Positions 44,063 to 56,730 are shown, counted from the first letter of the stretch. The stretch: 64,000 bases of DNA from Balaenoptera acutorostrata (GCF_949987535.1 NC_080079.1:58831613-58895612); one strand, 5' to 3'. Translations and numbers: made by a program. The notes: generated by a model not told the origin, from the sequence alone.

Positions 44063-46880
44063 TGAGGGAAAATAACTTCCATTAATGCTGGAAAGCGGAG
44101 GGCAGATAAAATGATCAAGAATGCTTGCTGTGAACCTGCGTTTAAGTGCCAAGACAGACCCCTGTCAACAAATACCTCCTCGGATGGAAGCCTTGGGTTT
44201 TCATGGCATGTGATAACATCTTCAAGTATAGAGGAATGGTAGTGCAACAATAATTTAGTACTATTTAGATTCGTCAGCACCCATAATTGCACACTCCCTC
44301 AGAGCCATTGGATTAGTGGTTTTGGTCTCAGTGTTTATGCCTAACAAAAGCAAGCAAACAGTCATTAATGTGTAAGAAGTATGAATCTAAACTTCATAAA
44401 CAGGAACAAGTTCATTTTTTTAAAAAGTCAAATAAAAAATGATCCTTTCACAACACCAAAATGTTGTAAACCAGAAAATCTTTCTTCGCCTCTTGCTGTA
44501 AACTTTTCTATTCTCTCAACTCAGTGTTTTTTTCATTCAGCACCTTCCACATAGGAAATGAACATACATTTCTGTCATTGACCTGAAGTGATTCAGACTC
44601 ATTTAAGAGAACCAGGAGCTTATTAGAGGTGATGACCAATGAATGACATCTCCAAAAACTGATTTGCAAACCATGACCTCTGCCTGTGGTTCTGTATCCA
44701 ATCTCTGATGGATAAAACAGAGGTAAACCCATTTTGGCAAGACATTATTGTACAGATTTGGAGGAAATTATGGTCCCTGACACTAAACTGCTATGAAACA
44801 TATCAGCTGTGTATATAACACTAGTGCAATAAAGTTCCAACCTTCAGGAAGAAATCAGATGTGGGAGGGATTTTGACTTGAAATTCCTAACCCCATCTAT
44901 TGAAAATCCACCTTATCAGCAATTATTATTTGAGTATAGATAGGGTGCAAATTGCTACATGAGGTGCCTGGGGTACATTTGATGACCGAAAGAAGACTGG
45001 GGAAGAATGTGATATGCATTCATGCAACCTCCCTCAGCTGTCTTCCAGGGTTATTAAGTACCCAGCAGTGTAAACTTCTACTTGTTTCTTTAAAAATTGT
45101 TAAAGCTGAAATGCCAGCATGTCAACAGCAGAGTAATATCCAAATCATACCTTATTCCTTCCAAGAGGCTGGAAAAGACAACGTACATCCCCCAACGAGG
45201 ACAAGACTAATCATGGAGCTAGTGCCAAGCCTGTGGAGATTTCCCCGGGGAGCTCATCACTTTATCACATGTCACAGCTTTGTTCAGTTTCAACATTGCT
45301 CTCCGGAGCAGATTCCCTTTCTTCCACAGGCTCCAAAGGGGAAAGAGTTTCCTATAAAATCTACCTAGGACAGGGCTGGCCAGGTTCAGGGATCCGTGGT
45401 AGCAGCACACTAACAAAACAGCTACAGAGGCCATTCCTCCACTGAGAATAGTGATTTGACTCATACTAGCATCTGGACCAGAAATTGGTAATTCACGGTC
45501 ACTACTTGATTTGGGAATTTATGCAAAATAATACTGGCTGCCAGCAGCTCACGTGTCATTCCTCCTTACACTTTCAGTCTTCTTCCTCCCTTCATATGCC
45601 CAGCTGTGACAGGCTTTGGGAACATGAGCATGCTTGCATGCATGTTTGCACACACACACGGACACACATTTAGACAGGAGGTTATCGATACAGTTGGCTG
45701 CTCTGCTTCTGTAATCCCTGCTTACCTAGATCACGATGCATAACTCAAAGTCATAGAAAGCTGCGAGATTTTGCATTACTGCCTTTCTCCTACACGTAGC
45801 TTGTTCAAGAAGGGTTAACCCTGTCACTTCCCCACCAACTGTAAGACAAAATATCCTCCCAGCTTTGATCATTTTGAACCAGTCCTGAAAGTCTAGAGAA
45901 ATGCATTGATTTATCCATTCAGGATAGTTTCAGTTAAACCTCATGATGGTAGAGAACAGCAAGGAGCGCCAGGACGCAACGTGTTGAGAAATCACAGCCG
46001 CATGTTGGTTGACTTGGCGTCACCAGAAACCAAGAGCTTCCACTAGTAACTGAGATCTCAGGCAGATAGAGTGATGGAGAATGGACCCCATAGAGAACAC
46101 AGTATTGGCCACAGGGTCAAAGATTCCTGGGGTTCTTTGGGGTTCCTCAGGGGGTAGGTGGAACTCTTCCCAGCTCTAAAACTCAAAGGTTGTGACTCAG
46201 AGTTGGCTCTGTCTTGCTAGCCAGGGGGGGGGGGGAAATGTTCACTGAAGTGGCATTGAATTGACCTGGCCAGAGATTAAAATGTTCTTTCTCTTCTTTA
46301 TTCTCCCAAGTTACACTGCACTCTCTCAGGCCACGCTTCTGAGAGAGCAAAGACGGACAACAAAGTGCTGTCAGATATCCTGCTGACAATGTATAGAAAT
46401 GAAGAGATTGTCAGCAAAGGCTTCTGTGAAGGTTGCAGGGCCGGGTGAGGGCAAATGTTTTCTGAAGTACAGTTGTCACTCTGTGTTAATAACTGCATCT
46501 GACCTTTCCCTGACAAAGGCTCTTTGCTGGGTTCCACACTGAGCGGCCAGAATGATTTAAAATTTAAGCCCTGACAATAGGGGACACGCTGCACTATGTT
46601 TTCTCCAAAACTTTTGCCTGTCATGGAAGTTCTGCGGAAGGCAAGAGAGAAGGGTGAAAAATCACCCCAGGGCCACTCCGTGGAATAAGCTCTGCTGGTA
46701 ACTAAAAAGGCTCATGCTTGCAACTACAGTTCAAGTACTTTTTAAAAAATCAACCAAGGCACCGTTTCTTCTTTTGCCTCAGGGATAAGTGACTAAAAAT
46801 AACTAATAAATATTTGTGAATCCCTTTCCTCCACTAAACCTGGCTTAACCTCCCACTAGAGTCTCCCTCTCCATTAAAAC
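44063..46880. other. Unique-looking stretch without recognised genes
   Basis: I see no repeat, promoter or exon here. A 138-codon frame at 44952-45368 has no family resemblance, no signal peptide and no flanking splice pattern I trust. A run of 11 G lies at about 46226-46236. Short AC-rich runs occur near 45650. Confidence 0.5.
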
Positions 46881-47150
46881 TGATCTTTTTATTCAGCCCC
46901 AACTCTTAAATTGACGTCTTGGTCCAATTCTTGTTTCATATTCCGCCTACCAGCTTTTCCGTAGACTTGTGTGCTTTGATAGCCCGCTATTCCCAGAGCT
47001 ATTGGCGCTAATTATGAGCTCTCTTTGGAGATTTATGGCATATTATCCTCAGCTGTTATTTAGCCAGAATCTTCTCTCTTGCATCTGCATGAACCTATCT
47101 AGCTTGCCTTGTCTCTAGAAGCAATAAAAATTCAATAGCTAAGTATTGAT
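46880..47150. other. Candidate conserved non-coding stretch
   Basis: Repeat-free, with 'attggcgctaattatgagct', 'cagctgttatttagccagaa' and other TAAT and CAGCTG motifs packed in about 270 bases. Purely a composition-based suggestion. Confidence 0.2.
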
Positions 47151-47439
47151 TTAAAATGGGAACCTAGGAGTCAAAAACTCTGTGTTAGGTCTGAGGGAAA
47201 AGAAGTGAAGGGTCAGCGGTGAGCTTTACCCTCAATGTACTTCCGGTCCAGTGGTGCAGAGGCAGCTGGGGTAGAAGCTGATGGAAGAGGCCACTCAAGG
47301 CTGAGGAGATAGCTTTCAGATTGAGGTCAGCGGGAGGTAAGACCCAAGATCAAGAGAGTCCTGAGGCTGAAATTCCTTCAGTTGACATATGCCCAAACTG
47401 GGGCCCAACAGGTGAAATAATTTGCTACTGGCAAGGATC

Positions 47440-47700
47440 AGCACAGCCAAGATGGTATAATACTAGTAGGAACTAACAGTAATGATTGCACACAGTTTAT
47501 GAGCTCTTGTCCTGTGCTAAGGGCTTTACATGCAGTCACTCTTGTCATCCTCACCACGATTCAAGAGGTTGGTCCTATTGTTTTTCTCCAGGTTTACCAA
47601 GGCTGAAATTGAGACATTAAGTGACTTTTCCAAGGTCACAGTTAGCGGGTGAGCCAGACTGAGACCCCAGGGCTCTGCCACTGTAGTCTGTGCAACTCTG
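47440..47700 (-). repeat. MIR SINE
   Basis: 'tgctaagggctttacatgca', 'cttttccaaggtcacagtta' and 'agactgagaccccagggctc' are the reverse complement of MIR, nearly full length. Confidence 0.85.
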
Positions 47701-47839
47701 TCCCTCTATTCTTGCTCTAACTTCCTTCAAAGAAGAAGAAAAAACTAAAATGAAGTTAAAACTCCTTACTGGTATGCATGATTTCCGGTTCAGGGCCCCA
47801 GGTGTCATTAAAAGCATCAATCACAGACAAGATCTTTCA

Positions 47840-47942
47840 TTAAAGGGCCTTGGTTATTACCTCACTTGTAAAATGAGAGGGTCGGACCAGATAATCTCTG
47901 TGGTCCCTTTTGGTTCTCACAGTCTATGATTCTATGATTCCA
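47840..47942 (+). repeat. MIR-related tail fragment
   Basis: 'ggtcggaccagataatctct' followed by 'ggttctcacagtctatgatt' and 'ctatgattc' is the recognisable tail of an old MIR-like SINE. 47943-49009 holds no recognised feature. Confidence 0.55.
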
Positions 47943-49009
47943 AACAAATGTTGCCATCCTCAAAGACTGTAAATTTCAACTCCTTTCACAAGCCCTAAAG
48001 AGGAAGGAAAGGAAAGAAGAATTGATCGCATGCTTGTGCAAATTTAAGTAATAGAGCACAGAGATGCTACCCTTGTGAATTCCTGGGTGATATGCATGAC
48101 TTGGAAAAAGAAGAAAAGTATTTCATGCAATACCATAGGGCACCCTTAGCTTAGCCTTTCTTCCTGAAATAAAAATACAACTGAGTTTTTCAAGTTAGTG
48201 GGTTGATGTATCACTCTGTTCCCCCTCATCTTTCTCGTATGATTCCACAAACATTAGAGAGAAATTTGTCTGCTTAAATTCCTTCCTGCGACAGAAGTAA
48301 ATATCTTACTTTTATAAAATGCATTTCTTAAAGATAAAATACAGTTCTACAATGCTGTTTCAGATAGATTTGCCATAAGTCAGATACCCTTGTTCAAATA
48401 ATGGGCTAGGAACATAATCCATCTTGGGGAGTCAGGAAGTACAGAACTTGGTCTTATTAAGGTGCTCTGTTATGAGGTCCAGTCACTGATACAATGAATT
48501 GTTTTCAACTGGGCTGTGGCTGCCACCGTAAGTCTTCGGCTTGAATGAAAAGGCAATTAAGAAAGGAAGTTGGAACAAGAAACTCAAACTAGATACTCTT
48601 CTTTTTCTAGTGCTAACATAATTAAAATTGTGTTTAACTGCCAGTTGGCTAAGACTAAATAAAAATGTGCAGTTAAGGGCCCTGGTGAGACCAACTATCT
48701 CTCAAAAACTCTCTCTCCTGCTAGTGCCATTTGATTCTTTTCTTGCCTGCAGAAGTTTCTCTTAAGGTGTGGTAAATCCTGTGTGTGGGTAATGGAAAAG
48801 TTGCACATCCCAATTCCCCATTTCCCAATCCTTAGTTACTTTAGAGTGAGTTGGCTCTGACAGACATAATGTACTTTCTGCTGCTTTGCACAGGGGCCAT
48901 CAGGGTGACTGTGTTCAAAACCCATAGCCCAACTTCCTTTCTTACGTGACCATGGTAAGAAAGCCCTAGTCTCCCAGGAAAGCAAAAAACTTGTATTCCA
49001 TCAAGGATG

Positions 49010-49550
49010 GTATTAGTAATCTATTGCTAGGTAATAAAGTACTGCAAAACTTAGTGGCTTAAAAAAATACAAAATTATTGTCTCTCAGTTTTGGGGGGGT
49101 CAGGAATTTGGGTATGGCTTGGTGAGGTCATCGATCTGAGGGTCTCTCACAAGGCTGCAATCAGGGTTTAACTGCAGTAGGATCTGCTTCCTAGCTTACT
49201 CATTGGTTGTTGTCAATCTTCAGTGCCTTGAGGGCTGTTGGACTGAGGGCCTCAGCTCCTTGCTGGATGTTGGCTGGAGACCACCCTCGATTCTTTGCCA
49301 CATGGCCTTTTCAGTGTGGCAGCTTGTTTCATCCAGGCCAGCTAGACAGAGTCTGCTAGCAAGACAAAGTCACAATCTTTTGTAACCTAATCATAGAATT
49401 GTTATCACATCACCTTTCCATATTCTATTGGTTAGAAGTAAGTCACTAGGTCAGTCAGTCCATACTCAAGGGGAGAAGATTATACAGGGGTGTGCATACC
49501 AGGAAGGTGGAGATCACTGGGAGTCATCCTAGAGGTCATCTACTACAAGG
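49010..49550 (-). repeat. MaLR-like LTR (MLT1 type), antisense
   Basis: 'aaaacttagtggcttaaaaa', 'tcattggttgttgtcaatct', 'ttctattggttagaagtaag' and 'accaggaaggtggagatcac' follow the order of an old MaLR LTR in reverse complement. Subfamily not assigned. Confidence 0.6.
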
Positions 49551-50099
49551 AAAAATGTGGTTCCAAGGCTTGACCAATCGTCATACAATAATTAAAAGCT
49601 AAGGTCTAATCAGTTAGCCTCCTTCCCAATTTTTAGAGCAAAATCATCCTTCTAGGAAGAATAGAATCATCAGTTATAGGTGCTCCTTCTCATTTCCACT
49701 ACTACCTATACAGGTGTGATCTTCACAGCTACTACTTGAAATGGAATCTTTTCCCATATAATCATTAAAATTACACTGTTGCATTATTTCTCAGAATTTA
49801 CACTAGTAACTCTTACGGTTTAGTTGCTGTTGATACGGGTGTAACCTAAAATATATAAAAATATTCTGAATCTACCAATAAATCCCTGTGGCTACTTGGG
49901 CAAGTCATCTCCCCACTTTGGGTCCAAAGTTGCTTCCCTGAAAAGCCAGAAGTTTACTTTAGATGGGGACTACGCTCCCTACAGCGTTGTCATTATATGG
50001 TTTTTATTTTGGGTCCATCAAAAGAAGCACTAATGAAAACCTTGCTGGATTTCTTTATGATCAATATGGTCAGCTGATTGCATCCAGTGTCTGTCTGTT

Positions 50100-50580
50100 A
50101 GGGTTCTCTATTCTAAGCAACAGAAATGGACTCTCATTAACTAGAGTTCAAAATTATGGTTTGAGGGAGGAGGGAATTTATTGGAAGGATAATGGGGGGG
50201 GGCGGTCATAGACTGAAAGGAAGAGTAGAATAACTAGGCCACTGGAAGGGAAGCAGCCAAGCCCCCTCTAGGGCTTGCAGCAGTGGGTCCAGCTCTCTGG
50301 GGCCCTTTCATATCGAGGTATGGCACCAAATGTCTTATATTCCTGTATGTCTTCTCTGATTAAACCGATATTTAAATCCATAGGGGAGAGATTCTGATTA
50401 GCTCTACTTGGATTATCATCCTACCCCTGCTGTCAAGGGAAAGAGTCTTATGATCGTCAGTCCCATCAGAACAAGTGATGGGGGAGGAGCATTTCCCAAA
50501 AAGAGGTCATGTTGAGTAGATTAAAGCAATTTATATCACTACCTTCAACCAAAAGGATGGCTGGGACAATGGACATTTGT
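50100..50580 (+). repeat. Old medium-reiteration repeat, copy 4 of 4 (longest)
   Basis: 'tagggttctctattctaagc', 'gagggaatttattggaagga', 'gagagattctgattagctct', 'gagcatttcccaaaaagagg' and 'gacaatggacatttgtagga'. The longest copy here. A run of 9 G lies near 50193. Confidence 0.5.
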
Positions 50581-50589
50581 AGGAGATAA

Positions 50590-50760
50590 GTTAGGAATAT
50601 GTTATCCACAAAACGTAGTGGCTTAAAAACCTACAGAATTATCTCACAGTTTTGTGGGGTCAGGAGTCTGGACATGGCCTAGCTGGGTCTCTAGCCTTAT
50701 TTATGGGTCAAGTTAGGGTTAGTCGAATCAGCTTTGATCTAAGTATGCCTTCCTCAATCA
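50590..50760 (-). repeat. MaLR-like LTR fragment
   Basis: 'cacaaaacgtagtggcttaa', 'tatctcacagttttgtgggg' and 'ggacatggcctagctgggtc' resemble the 49010 element. Confidence 0.55.
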
Positions 50761-50799
50761 GTAGTACTCAACAGTAGCCACATGTAGTCTGTTGGAATG

Positions 50800-50910
50800 T
50801 AAGCACCATGAAGTCAGGAATCTTTGGTTTACTCAGGCATCACAAGTGTCTAGAACAGGACCTGGCATATAGTTGACTTTCAATAAATATGGTTGAATAA
50901 ATGCATTGAA
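50800..50910 (+). repeat. L2 3' tail
   Basis: 'aagcaccatgaagtcaggaa', 'aacaggacctggcatatagt' and 'tttcaataaatatggttgaa' are the L2 end. Confidence 0.8.
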
Positions 50911-51394
50911 TGTACTTGGCTGGTGCAAATGTACACTGGGGCAAGTGAACCATATCTCACACAGAGGTTAGATTCCAATGACAATTTGTAATGGGGAGCT
51001 GCATGTCATAAAAATGACCACATGATGAATAACATGGGGGGTGGCTTTGTAAAACTCACTGAACTTTGACATTTTTAGCCATTTTTCTACATAATAACTC
51101 CAACAGGGTTTTTTCTTTCTGAAGTTTCTTTTATCCAGCACCGTAAAAGTGACTCCTTTGCATTTACTGGCCATGATGTATAAAAATGTGTATCATTAAG
51201 CCTTTCATGACAGGCCTCAAGAACCACGGCCTGGGCATAAGCAGGTTCATTTGTCCTGTCTTGTCCATACTCTAGGATGTACACTTGTGCCTGTGCTGCC
51301 ATTTTGGAAAATATCAAGATCCTTAGAGATGTTCATACCATCGGACCAAGTATGATTACAATTTGGAAATTATCATAAGAAAATAATCAGAGCC

Positions 51395-51500
51395 CTATAG
51401 GGATGTATATTGCAGTGTTATTTTTAATAGTCAAATTCAAACCTATTAAAATGCAAAATAGAGAAAGGTTAAATACTTTAAGTATATACAACTAAATATT
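51395..51500 (+). repeat. Small old L1 fragment
   Basis: 'tatattgcagtgttattttt' and 'gagaaaggttaaatacttta' resemble ORF2 3' text of an old L1. Confidence 0.4.
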
Positions 51501-51738
51501 CTGCAGCTTTTGAAACTCCTGCTTGTTGGTAGTAAAATGTTACCATACCCATTTTAGCAGTGGGGGAAGTTAAAGATAGATTCAGTTCCTTGTACAATGT
51601 TCAAGTGTCATATAATCCCTATGCTGAAAAGTTGACCTCTGGTCATTTAGTCCAACTCTAATTTAATGTGAGAGTCTTCTACATACTGCTTTAAGGGATC
51701 CTCTGACTTACTTGCTACCTCCCATGAATGGTGTGATT

Positions 51739-52335
51739 GACAGAATAAAGAGCCCCCCAAAGATTTCCACGTCCTAATCCACAAACCTGTAAACATGTGA
51801 TCTTAAATGGCAAAGAGGAATTAAGGTTGCAGGGGGCATTGAGGTTGCTACCTAGCTGACCTTAAAATAGGGAGGCTATTTTGGATTATCTGGGTGGGCC
51901 CAGTGAAATCACAAGAGTCATTAAGAGTGAAAGAGGGAAGTAGACGAAGAGAGTCGGAAAGGAGATACTGGAAGAATGTATCTCCAGATACATGTATCTC
52001 CATGTATCTCCAGATACATGAAGAATGTATCTCCAGATACTGGAATGTATTTCCAGAATGACTCTGGAAGAATGGTCAGAGGACATGGGACACTGCTGGC
52101 TTTGAAGATGGAGGAAAGGGGCCACATGCCAAGGAATGCAGGCAGCCTGTAGAAGCTAAAAAAGGTGAGGATACAGATTGTGCCTTAGAGCCTCCAGGGG
52201 AATGCTGCCCTGCTGCTGTGACTTTAGCCCAATGAGACCCTTTTACACTTCTGACCTCCAGAACTCTAAGATGATAAATTTAAGTCACTAAGTTTGTGGT
52301 AATTGGTTACAGCAACCATAGGAAACTAAGACAGA
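51739..52335 (+). repeat. MaLR LTR (MLT1-like) with internal expansion
   Basis: 'aagatttccacgtcctaatc', 'ggattatctgggtgggccca', 'gtgaaatcacaagagtcatt', 'tttgaagatggaggaaaggg', 'cacttctgacctccagaact' and 'ataaatttaagtcactaagt' follow MLT1 in sense. At 51978-52040 a 14-base near-palindrome, 'gtatctccagatac', occurs three times, with partial copies beside it, where such LTRs have single sequence. Confidence 0.85.
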
Positions 52336-52959
52336 TGGGTAGTTTGTCATTTCTCAAAACTACTTCCACATTTCAGACCTTGCAAGGCAATGTGGGAAAA
52401 TAGACTAAATATTTATTGACCAGGAAGTCCCTGAAAGATGGGCTTTAAAATACATTTCTGAGGTCTCACCTCAAATCTTAACCTAAAACCACAACCCAAT
52501 TCACTGAAATTATGTAACTGATCTTAGCATATTGTCTTTCTTTTGGCTGTCTTGGTTTGGATTACCTCTCACACGTGGTGGTACATAGTGCCTTGAATTC
52601 CTCTGCTTTCTAAAATTCTTAGACACAGATCTGGTGAGGAATTAAATTTCTTTGAATAAGTGAATAGACTGTAATAATTGATGAAGTTGAAGAACTACTC
52701 AAAGGTTTACTCATAACCTATAGCCTGGGCTTCTCAGGGATTTAATAAAGAGTGTCTTCCTCTCACACAGTTTACCAGCCTTAAATTGTTAGAGAGGAAA
52801 TCAAGGAGTCATCCAGTTACATGGTTACATATTAATCATTAGATGTTATAGTTGGTCATAGTTATTTTATTTATTACCTTTTTATGCATCAAATGCAATA
52901 TTCAGAAGCATATAGACAGTTACATAGATTCAGGGGCTTCTAACCTAGGAAAAGTGGGC

Positions 52960-53400
52960 TTGGTTTCTCTGTGTGCCCTTTGTTTACTTGCATGAACCAA
53001 AAAAATGCATTTCTAATTATGTCAGGACATCACCCAATGACGCGACTGTTGCAAAGAGATCACAAATTAACCAGCAAAAATGGAAGGCAACCCGGAGTTT
53101 TTTGAGAGCAATCTTAGAGCTTGGAGAATTCATAAACCAAGTAAACCTTCTGACATAACTATAAAATGTGGTATAAACCCTAGAAAAAAATGGCCATCTT
53201 GAAAGGGTAACAGCACTTTTATGAGAATTCCAACCGCACCATGGCAACATCAACCCGTCAAAGCAAATGAAGGGTAGTAAAAGTAAAATTAAACATGACG
53301 GAGGGGACACCAGCTTGCTAACAGCTTTCCAAGCAGTAAAGCTTTCAAATGTTATCTCTCCATTGGTCTGTTCAATCACACATGCCTGCTACCAAGCTTT
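52960..53400. other. Candidate conserved non-coding stretch
   Basis: Repeat-free, with CpG-containing text in an AT-rich setting ('aatgacgcgactgttgcaaa') and TAAT motifs ('tgcatttctaattatgtcag', 'cacaaattaaccagc'). No frame is convincing. 52336-52959 and 53401-54429 are otherwise unique-looking. Confidence 0.25.
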
Positions 53401-54429
53401 ATCATATTGTGTATCTTTCTCATCACCGCAGCCTGCCACCAGTTTGATGGACTTGTCTGTATATCCATCCACAAAGGAGGGAAAGAGAGCGTTCCCCTTC
53501 CCCCAACTGCAGCTCCCTCCTTGTGAGCCCTCATCTCTCTCCTGTAATTCTTCCCTCCCACTGTCCTCTCTTGCCCTTGTTCTGGGGTCCAACATGAGTC
53601 TCTCTGGCCTAACAAAGGTTGCCGTGCAGCTTTGAGCTTTGGGGACTAAATATAGATCAAAGCCCCATCCTACCCTCAGTCATCCAAAAGACAGATTCCA
53701 AAGAGCATCTGACTTTGTCCTCTCTTTGCTTCTGAAAATCAGCATCCTTCTTTCCTCATGGTTCTTTTCCCTCCCAACTAATCCCTCTTCCCTACCACTT
53801 CTCCGACCTCCTGCAGGGAAAATTGTGAAGGTATTTTCATGTGTTAACTAACAGACTTGCTAATCCCCTGGACTGAATGCCTTTGCCCTGTTTTCAGGGA
53901 TGCAGAAATCTTAAGGTTACATTTATTCTCTGACCTGCTCAACCACCAGGGAGTCAGGGCAAATTCTGGCCTTTCAGTGCTTTAAACTTCTTCCCGACTC
54001 TATTTCCCCGTTCTAAACAAATAAGGTTCCCATTCATTTTGTGTGCAGTGTTTGCAATGCCAAATACCTAAGCCTGTAGACCATATGAGTTATTCAACTG
54101 TATGGGAAGGAAAAAGAAAAACAAATGACTAATCAGCCAACTAAGGCTTCCCATAGACCACACAGTGATGAGGAGATTCAGGGGGGAAAAAAAAGCTGGG
54201 ATACCACGCTGTGGTGCTTACACGTAGTCAACAGGGGGTGGAAAGGGAAAGGAGAAACCAAGACAAGAAAGGCAAAGTTGCTGCAGCCAAGTGTCTCGTA
54301 AAATTGCCATGTTTTAGCCTGAGTTTATTGTCTGTTAGTGTCGGTAATTGAATTGCTTTCTCTCCTGTGGGCTAGTATGTGAGCCTACCTCCTTTTTCTA
54401 GGATCAGCATTAAAGTGTTCCCAGTTAAA

Positions 54430-54500
54430 TCGGTTCCTTTGATTCATTCATCCATTCAACACATACTTATTGAGACTCAACAGCGTGCAGAGTTGGACTT
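54430..54500 (-). repeat. L2 tail fragment
   Basis: 'cattcatccattcaacacat' and 'acttattgagactcaacagc' are the reverse complement of the L2 end. Confidence 0.65.
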
Positions 54501-54891
54501 AGAATGCATTTGAAGTCTGAGAAAGGGCAGCACTGAACTTAGCCATGAGTGTGCTTCAGAGAGAAGATGCCTAAATGTACTGTGTTGGCTCCCACCAGCT
54601 CTGTCTCCAACTGTTTCTCTCCATGTGTGCCTCCTATGAGTCAGGTCTCAGGCGTTTGGTTGTCCTGGCTCTAGCTTCCAGCCAGGAACCCAGATGTCTG
54701 CATTCGCCGGTTTTCCATCTCTTTTTCTACTCTTAGAGGGTTATCGTAGCCTTCCGCATTTCCTGTCTTCAGGGGCTGCTTAAAGTACAAACATTTACTG
54801 GGGGGAAATGTTAAAAGTATGAATGAGATCGTGGTTCCAAAAAGAGCCCATGAGGATTCTGATAAGTGTAATTTTGTGGTGTGATTGTGTT

Positions 54892-54892
<1 letters not shown>

Positions 54893-54925
<33 letters not shown>
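54893..54925. repeat. (CA)n microsatellite
   Basis: About 15 CA units with one G change. A second, shorter CA run lies at about 54976-54990. Open frames over both come from repeat translation only. Confidence 0.95.
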
Positions 54926-54929
<4 letters not shown>

Positions 54930-55379
54930 TCAGAGCCTGCTTGCAAACTCATGTGTGGGAGCATGTGTGTGCCCGCGCACACACACACACTTCTGTTGCT
55001 TTATTCTTTACTTCAATTGATCCTAATATTTATAATCGAATCAGCCAGCCATCTTCTCCCAAAATGTAAGAAATTATTTATCTAGTTGATGATGCCAAAG
55101 CCAAAACATTGTACTTCTTGGAGGGTCCTCACATAAACTGAAAATCACATGAATTGAATCATATCATCACAGAAACCTGGGGCTGAAGGCAGGGTTGAGA
55201 GGTGGATGAGCGGAGGGCTGGTTTTCTATTCACAGTCTCTTACAATTTACTCTGTGGCCTTGGACAAGTCACTTTTATTTTAAAACGTAGATATAAACAT
55301 AAAAAAATTGTAAATACATATATATACACCCACCTACATCTTTAGCACCAATCATATGCGACCGTCTTGTACTAACTGT

Positions 55380-55735
55380 ATTAGTGTGATAGGGCTGCCA
55401 TAACAAAATATCACAGATGAGGTGGTAAACAACAGAAGTTTATTTTTCCTGAGTTCTAGAGACCAGAAGTCCAAGAGAAAGGTGTTGCAGATCTGGTTTG
55501 CTCTGAGGCCAGTCTCCCTGAGAATGGCTGAGCTCTGGCTGTCCTCTGGCTCTGTCCTCATGTGGCCTTTCCTCTGTGTGTTCTTCTGGTGCCTCTTCTT
55601 CTTGTATTGGCCTCATTTCGACTTAATGCCCTCTTTATCTCCAAATATGGTTACATTCGGAGGTGTTGGGACTTCAATATAAGAATTTAAAGGGGGGGGG
55701 GGATAGAATTCAGCCCATAACGCTAGATGCAAGGC
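55380..55735 (-). repeat. MaLR LTR (MLT1/MST type), antisense
   Basis: 'gtgatagggctgccataaca', 'aaacaacagaagtttatttt', 'tgtcctcatgtggcctttcc', 'ccaaatatggttacattcgg' and 'agaattcagcccataacg'. The reverse complement of a MaLR LTR, about 355 bases, with an expanded G-run near 55692. 55736-56515 has no feature I can name with confidence. Confidence 0.85.
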
Positions 55736-56515
55736 AACAAAAATAAATGGGGCATAGTTCTTGCCCCTGAGGATCCAGTCATTGAAACAGAAATAAAGTT
55801 AATTACACTATAATGGAAGAAGTGTAGCAATAGAGGCAGATACTCAGTATAGTGAGGGCACAGAGGAGAATCAGCAAGTCAAGTCGCCTTAACGCACAGA
55901 GAGAACCAGGAGGGAGACAGTGTTTGTACTGGGTCTTCCCATCTGAGTAGGAGTTCTCCAGGTCAATGGGAAAGGATGAGGAAAGGAATGGGCATTTGAT
56001 ATGGGTGGATATTTAGGGTCAACCCAGTGGCCCAAAAAGGCCAGTGTTGTCTCATATTAAGGACCTCCTGTGTTGGGAGGAGAGAAATGTGTCCCAGCTC
56101 TGCTTAGCCAGTTAGATCTCTAACTGGTCTAAATCTCATACAGGCCTATTTAAGCTGTGGTGAATTTTGTACTCTGTGTGCAGTGCTGTCCTAGGGTCCT
56201 TGAAGACAGAAAGGACACTAACCCTGTCTCTTCATAATCTGAATAGGGAGATCAGAGACAATTGAAATAACTTGAGTAATACTACAAGGCAACAAATGAA
56301 TAATTCCAAAGAATATTTGCCTCTTTCCCTCTAGATAAAAAGAAGAATGTTATACTGAATTTTCTTTACATTTTGCTCAAGGAATCAAACGGTCTATGAC
56401 AGTGTTTCTCAAACTTGAGCAATATATTTTAAAAATTCACAGATCCTCCTTGTGTTACCTTAAATTATTAATGTTATGTAAGAGCATAGATGCAAGAGCC
56501 ACACTTCCTGGGTTT

Positions 56516-56652
56516 GAATCTTAGATCTACCATTTATTGGTTATGTGACCTTGGCCAAATCTCTAAACTCTCTTTGCCTCGGTCTTCTCATCTGTGAAAT
56601 GGGGATGATAACAATACGTTATGAGAATTAAATTAGTTAATATTTGTTTTAT
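56516..56652 (+). repeat. MIR SINE
   Basis: 'tcctgggtttgaatcttaga', 'ggttatgtgaccttggccaa', 'tcttctcatctgtgaaatgg' and 'atgagaattaaattagttaa'. Well preserved. Confidence 0.88.
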
Positions 56653-56654
56653 TA

Positions 56655-56730
56655 GGTTCTTTTTTAAAATTTACAATGTTGCATTTAATTTCTGCTGTAC
56701 AGCAAAGTGACAGTTATATATATTCTTTTT
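56655..56730 (-). repeat. Short L1 3' end
   Basis: 'aaaatttacaatgttgcatt' and 'tctgctgtacagcaaagtga', a few dozen bases of L1 tail. The next L1 tail begins just after the SINE and repeats the same text. Confidence 0.75.

Noticed and set aside
44952..45368. 138-codon plus-strand frame as a possible host gene
   Set aside because: No domain, no signal peptide, no family resemblance and no flanking splice sites or promoter I trust. A frame of this length is expected by chance in 64 kb.
50968..51317. Two overlapping minus-strand frames as a processed pseudogene
   Set aside because: I could not match either to a known protein, and there is no poly(A) tail or flanking duplication.
51978..52040. 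CRISPR-like array of short palindromic repeats
   Set aside because: Three 14-base units inside a mammalian LTR with short spacers that are pieces of the same unit. No cas genes, and a vertebrate genome.
54671..55085. Frames over the CA repeat with poly-His/Thr or poly-Val/Cys
   Set aside because: Translation of a dinucleotide repeat, not a gene.
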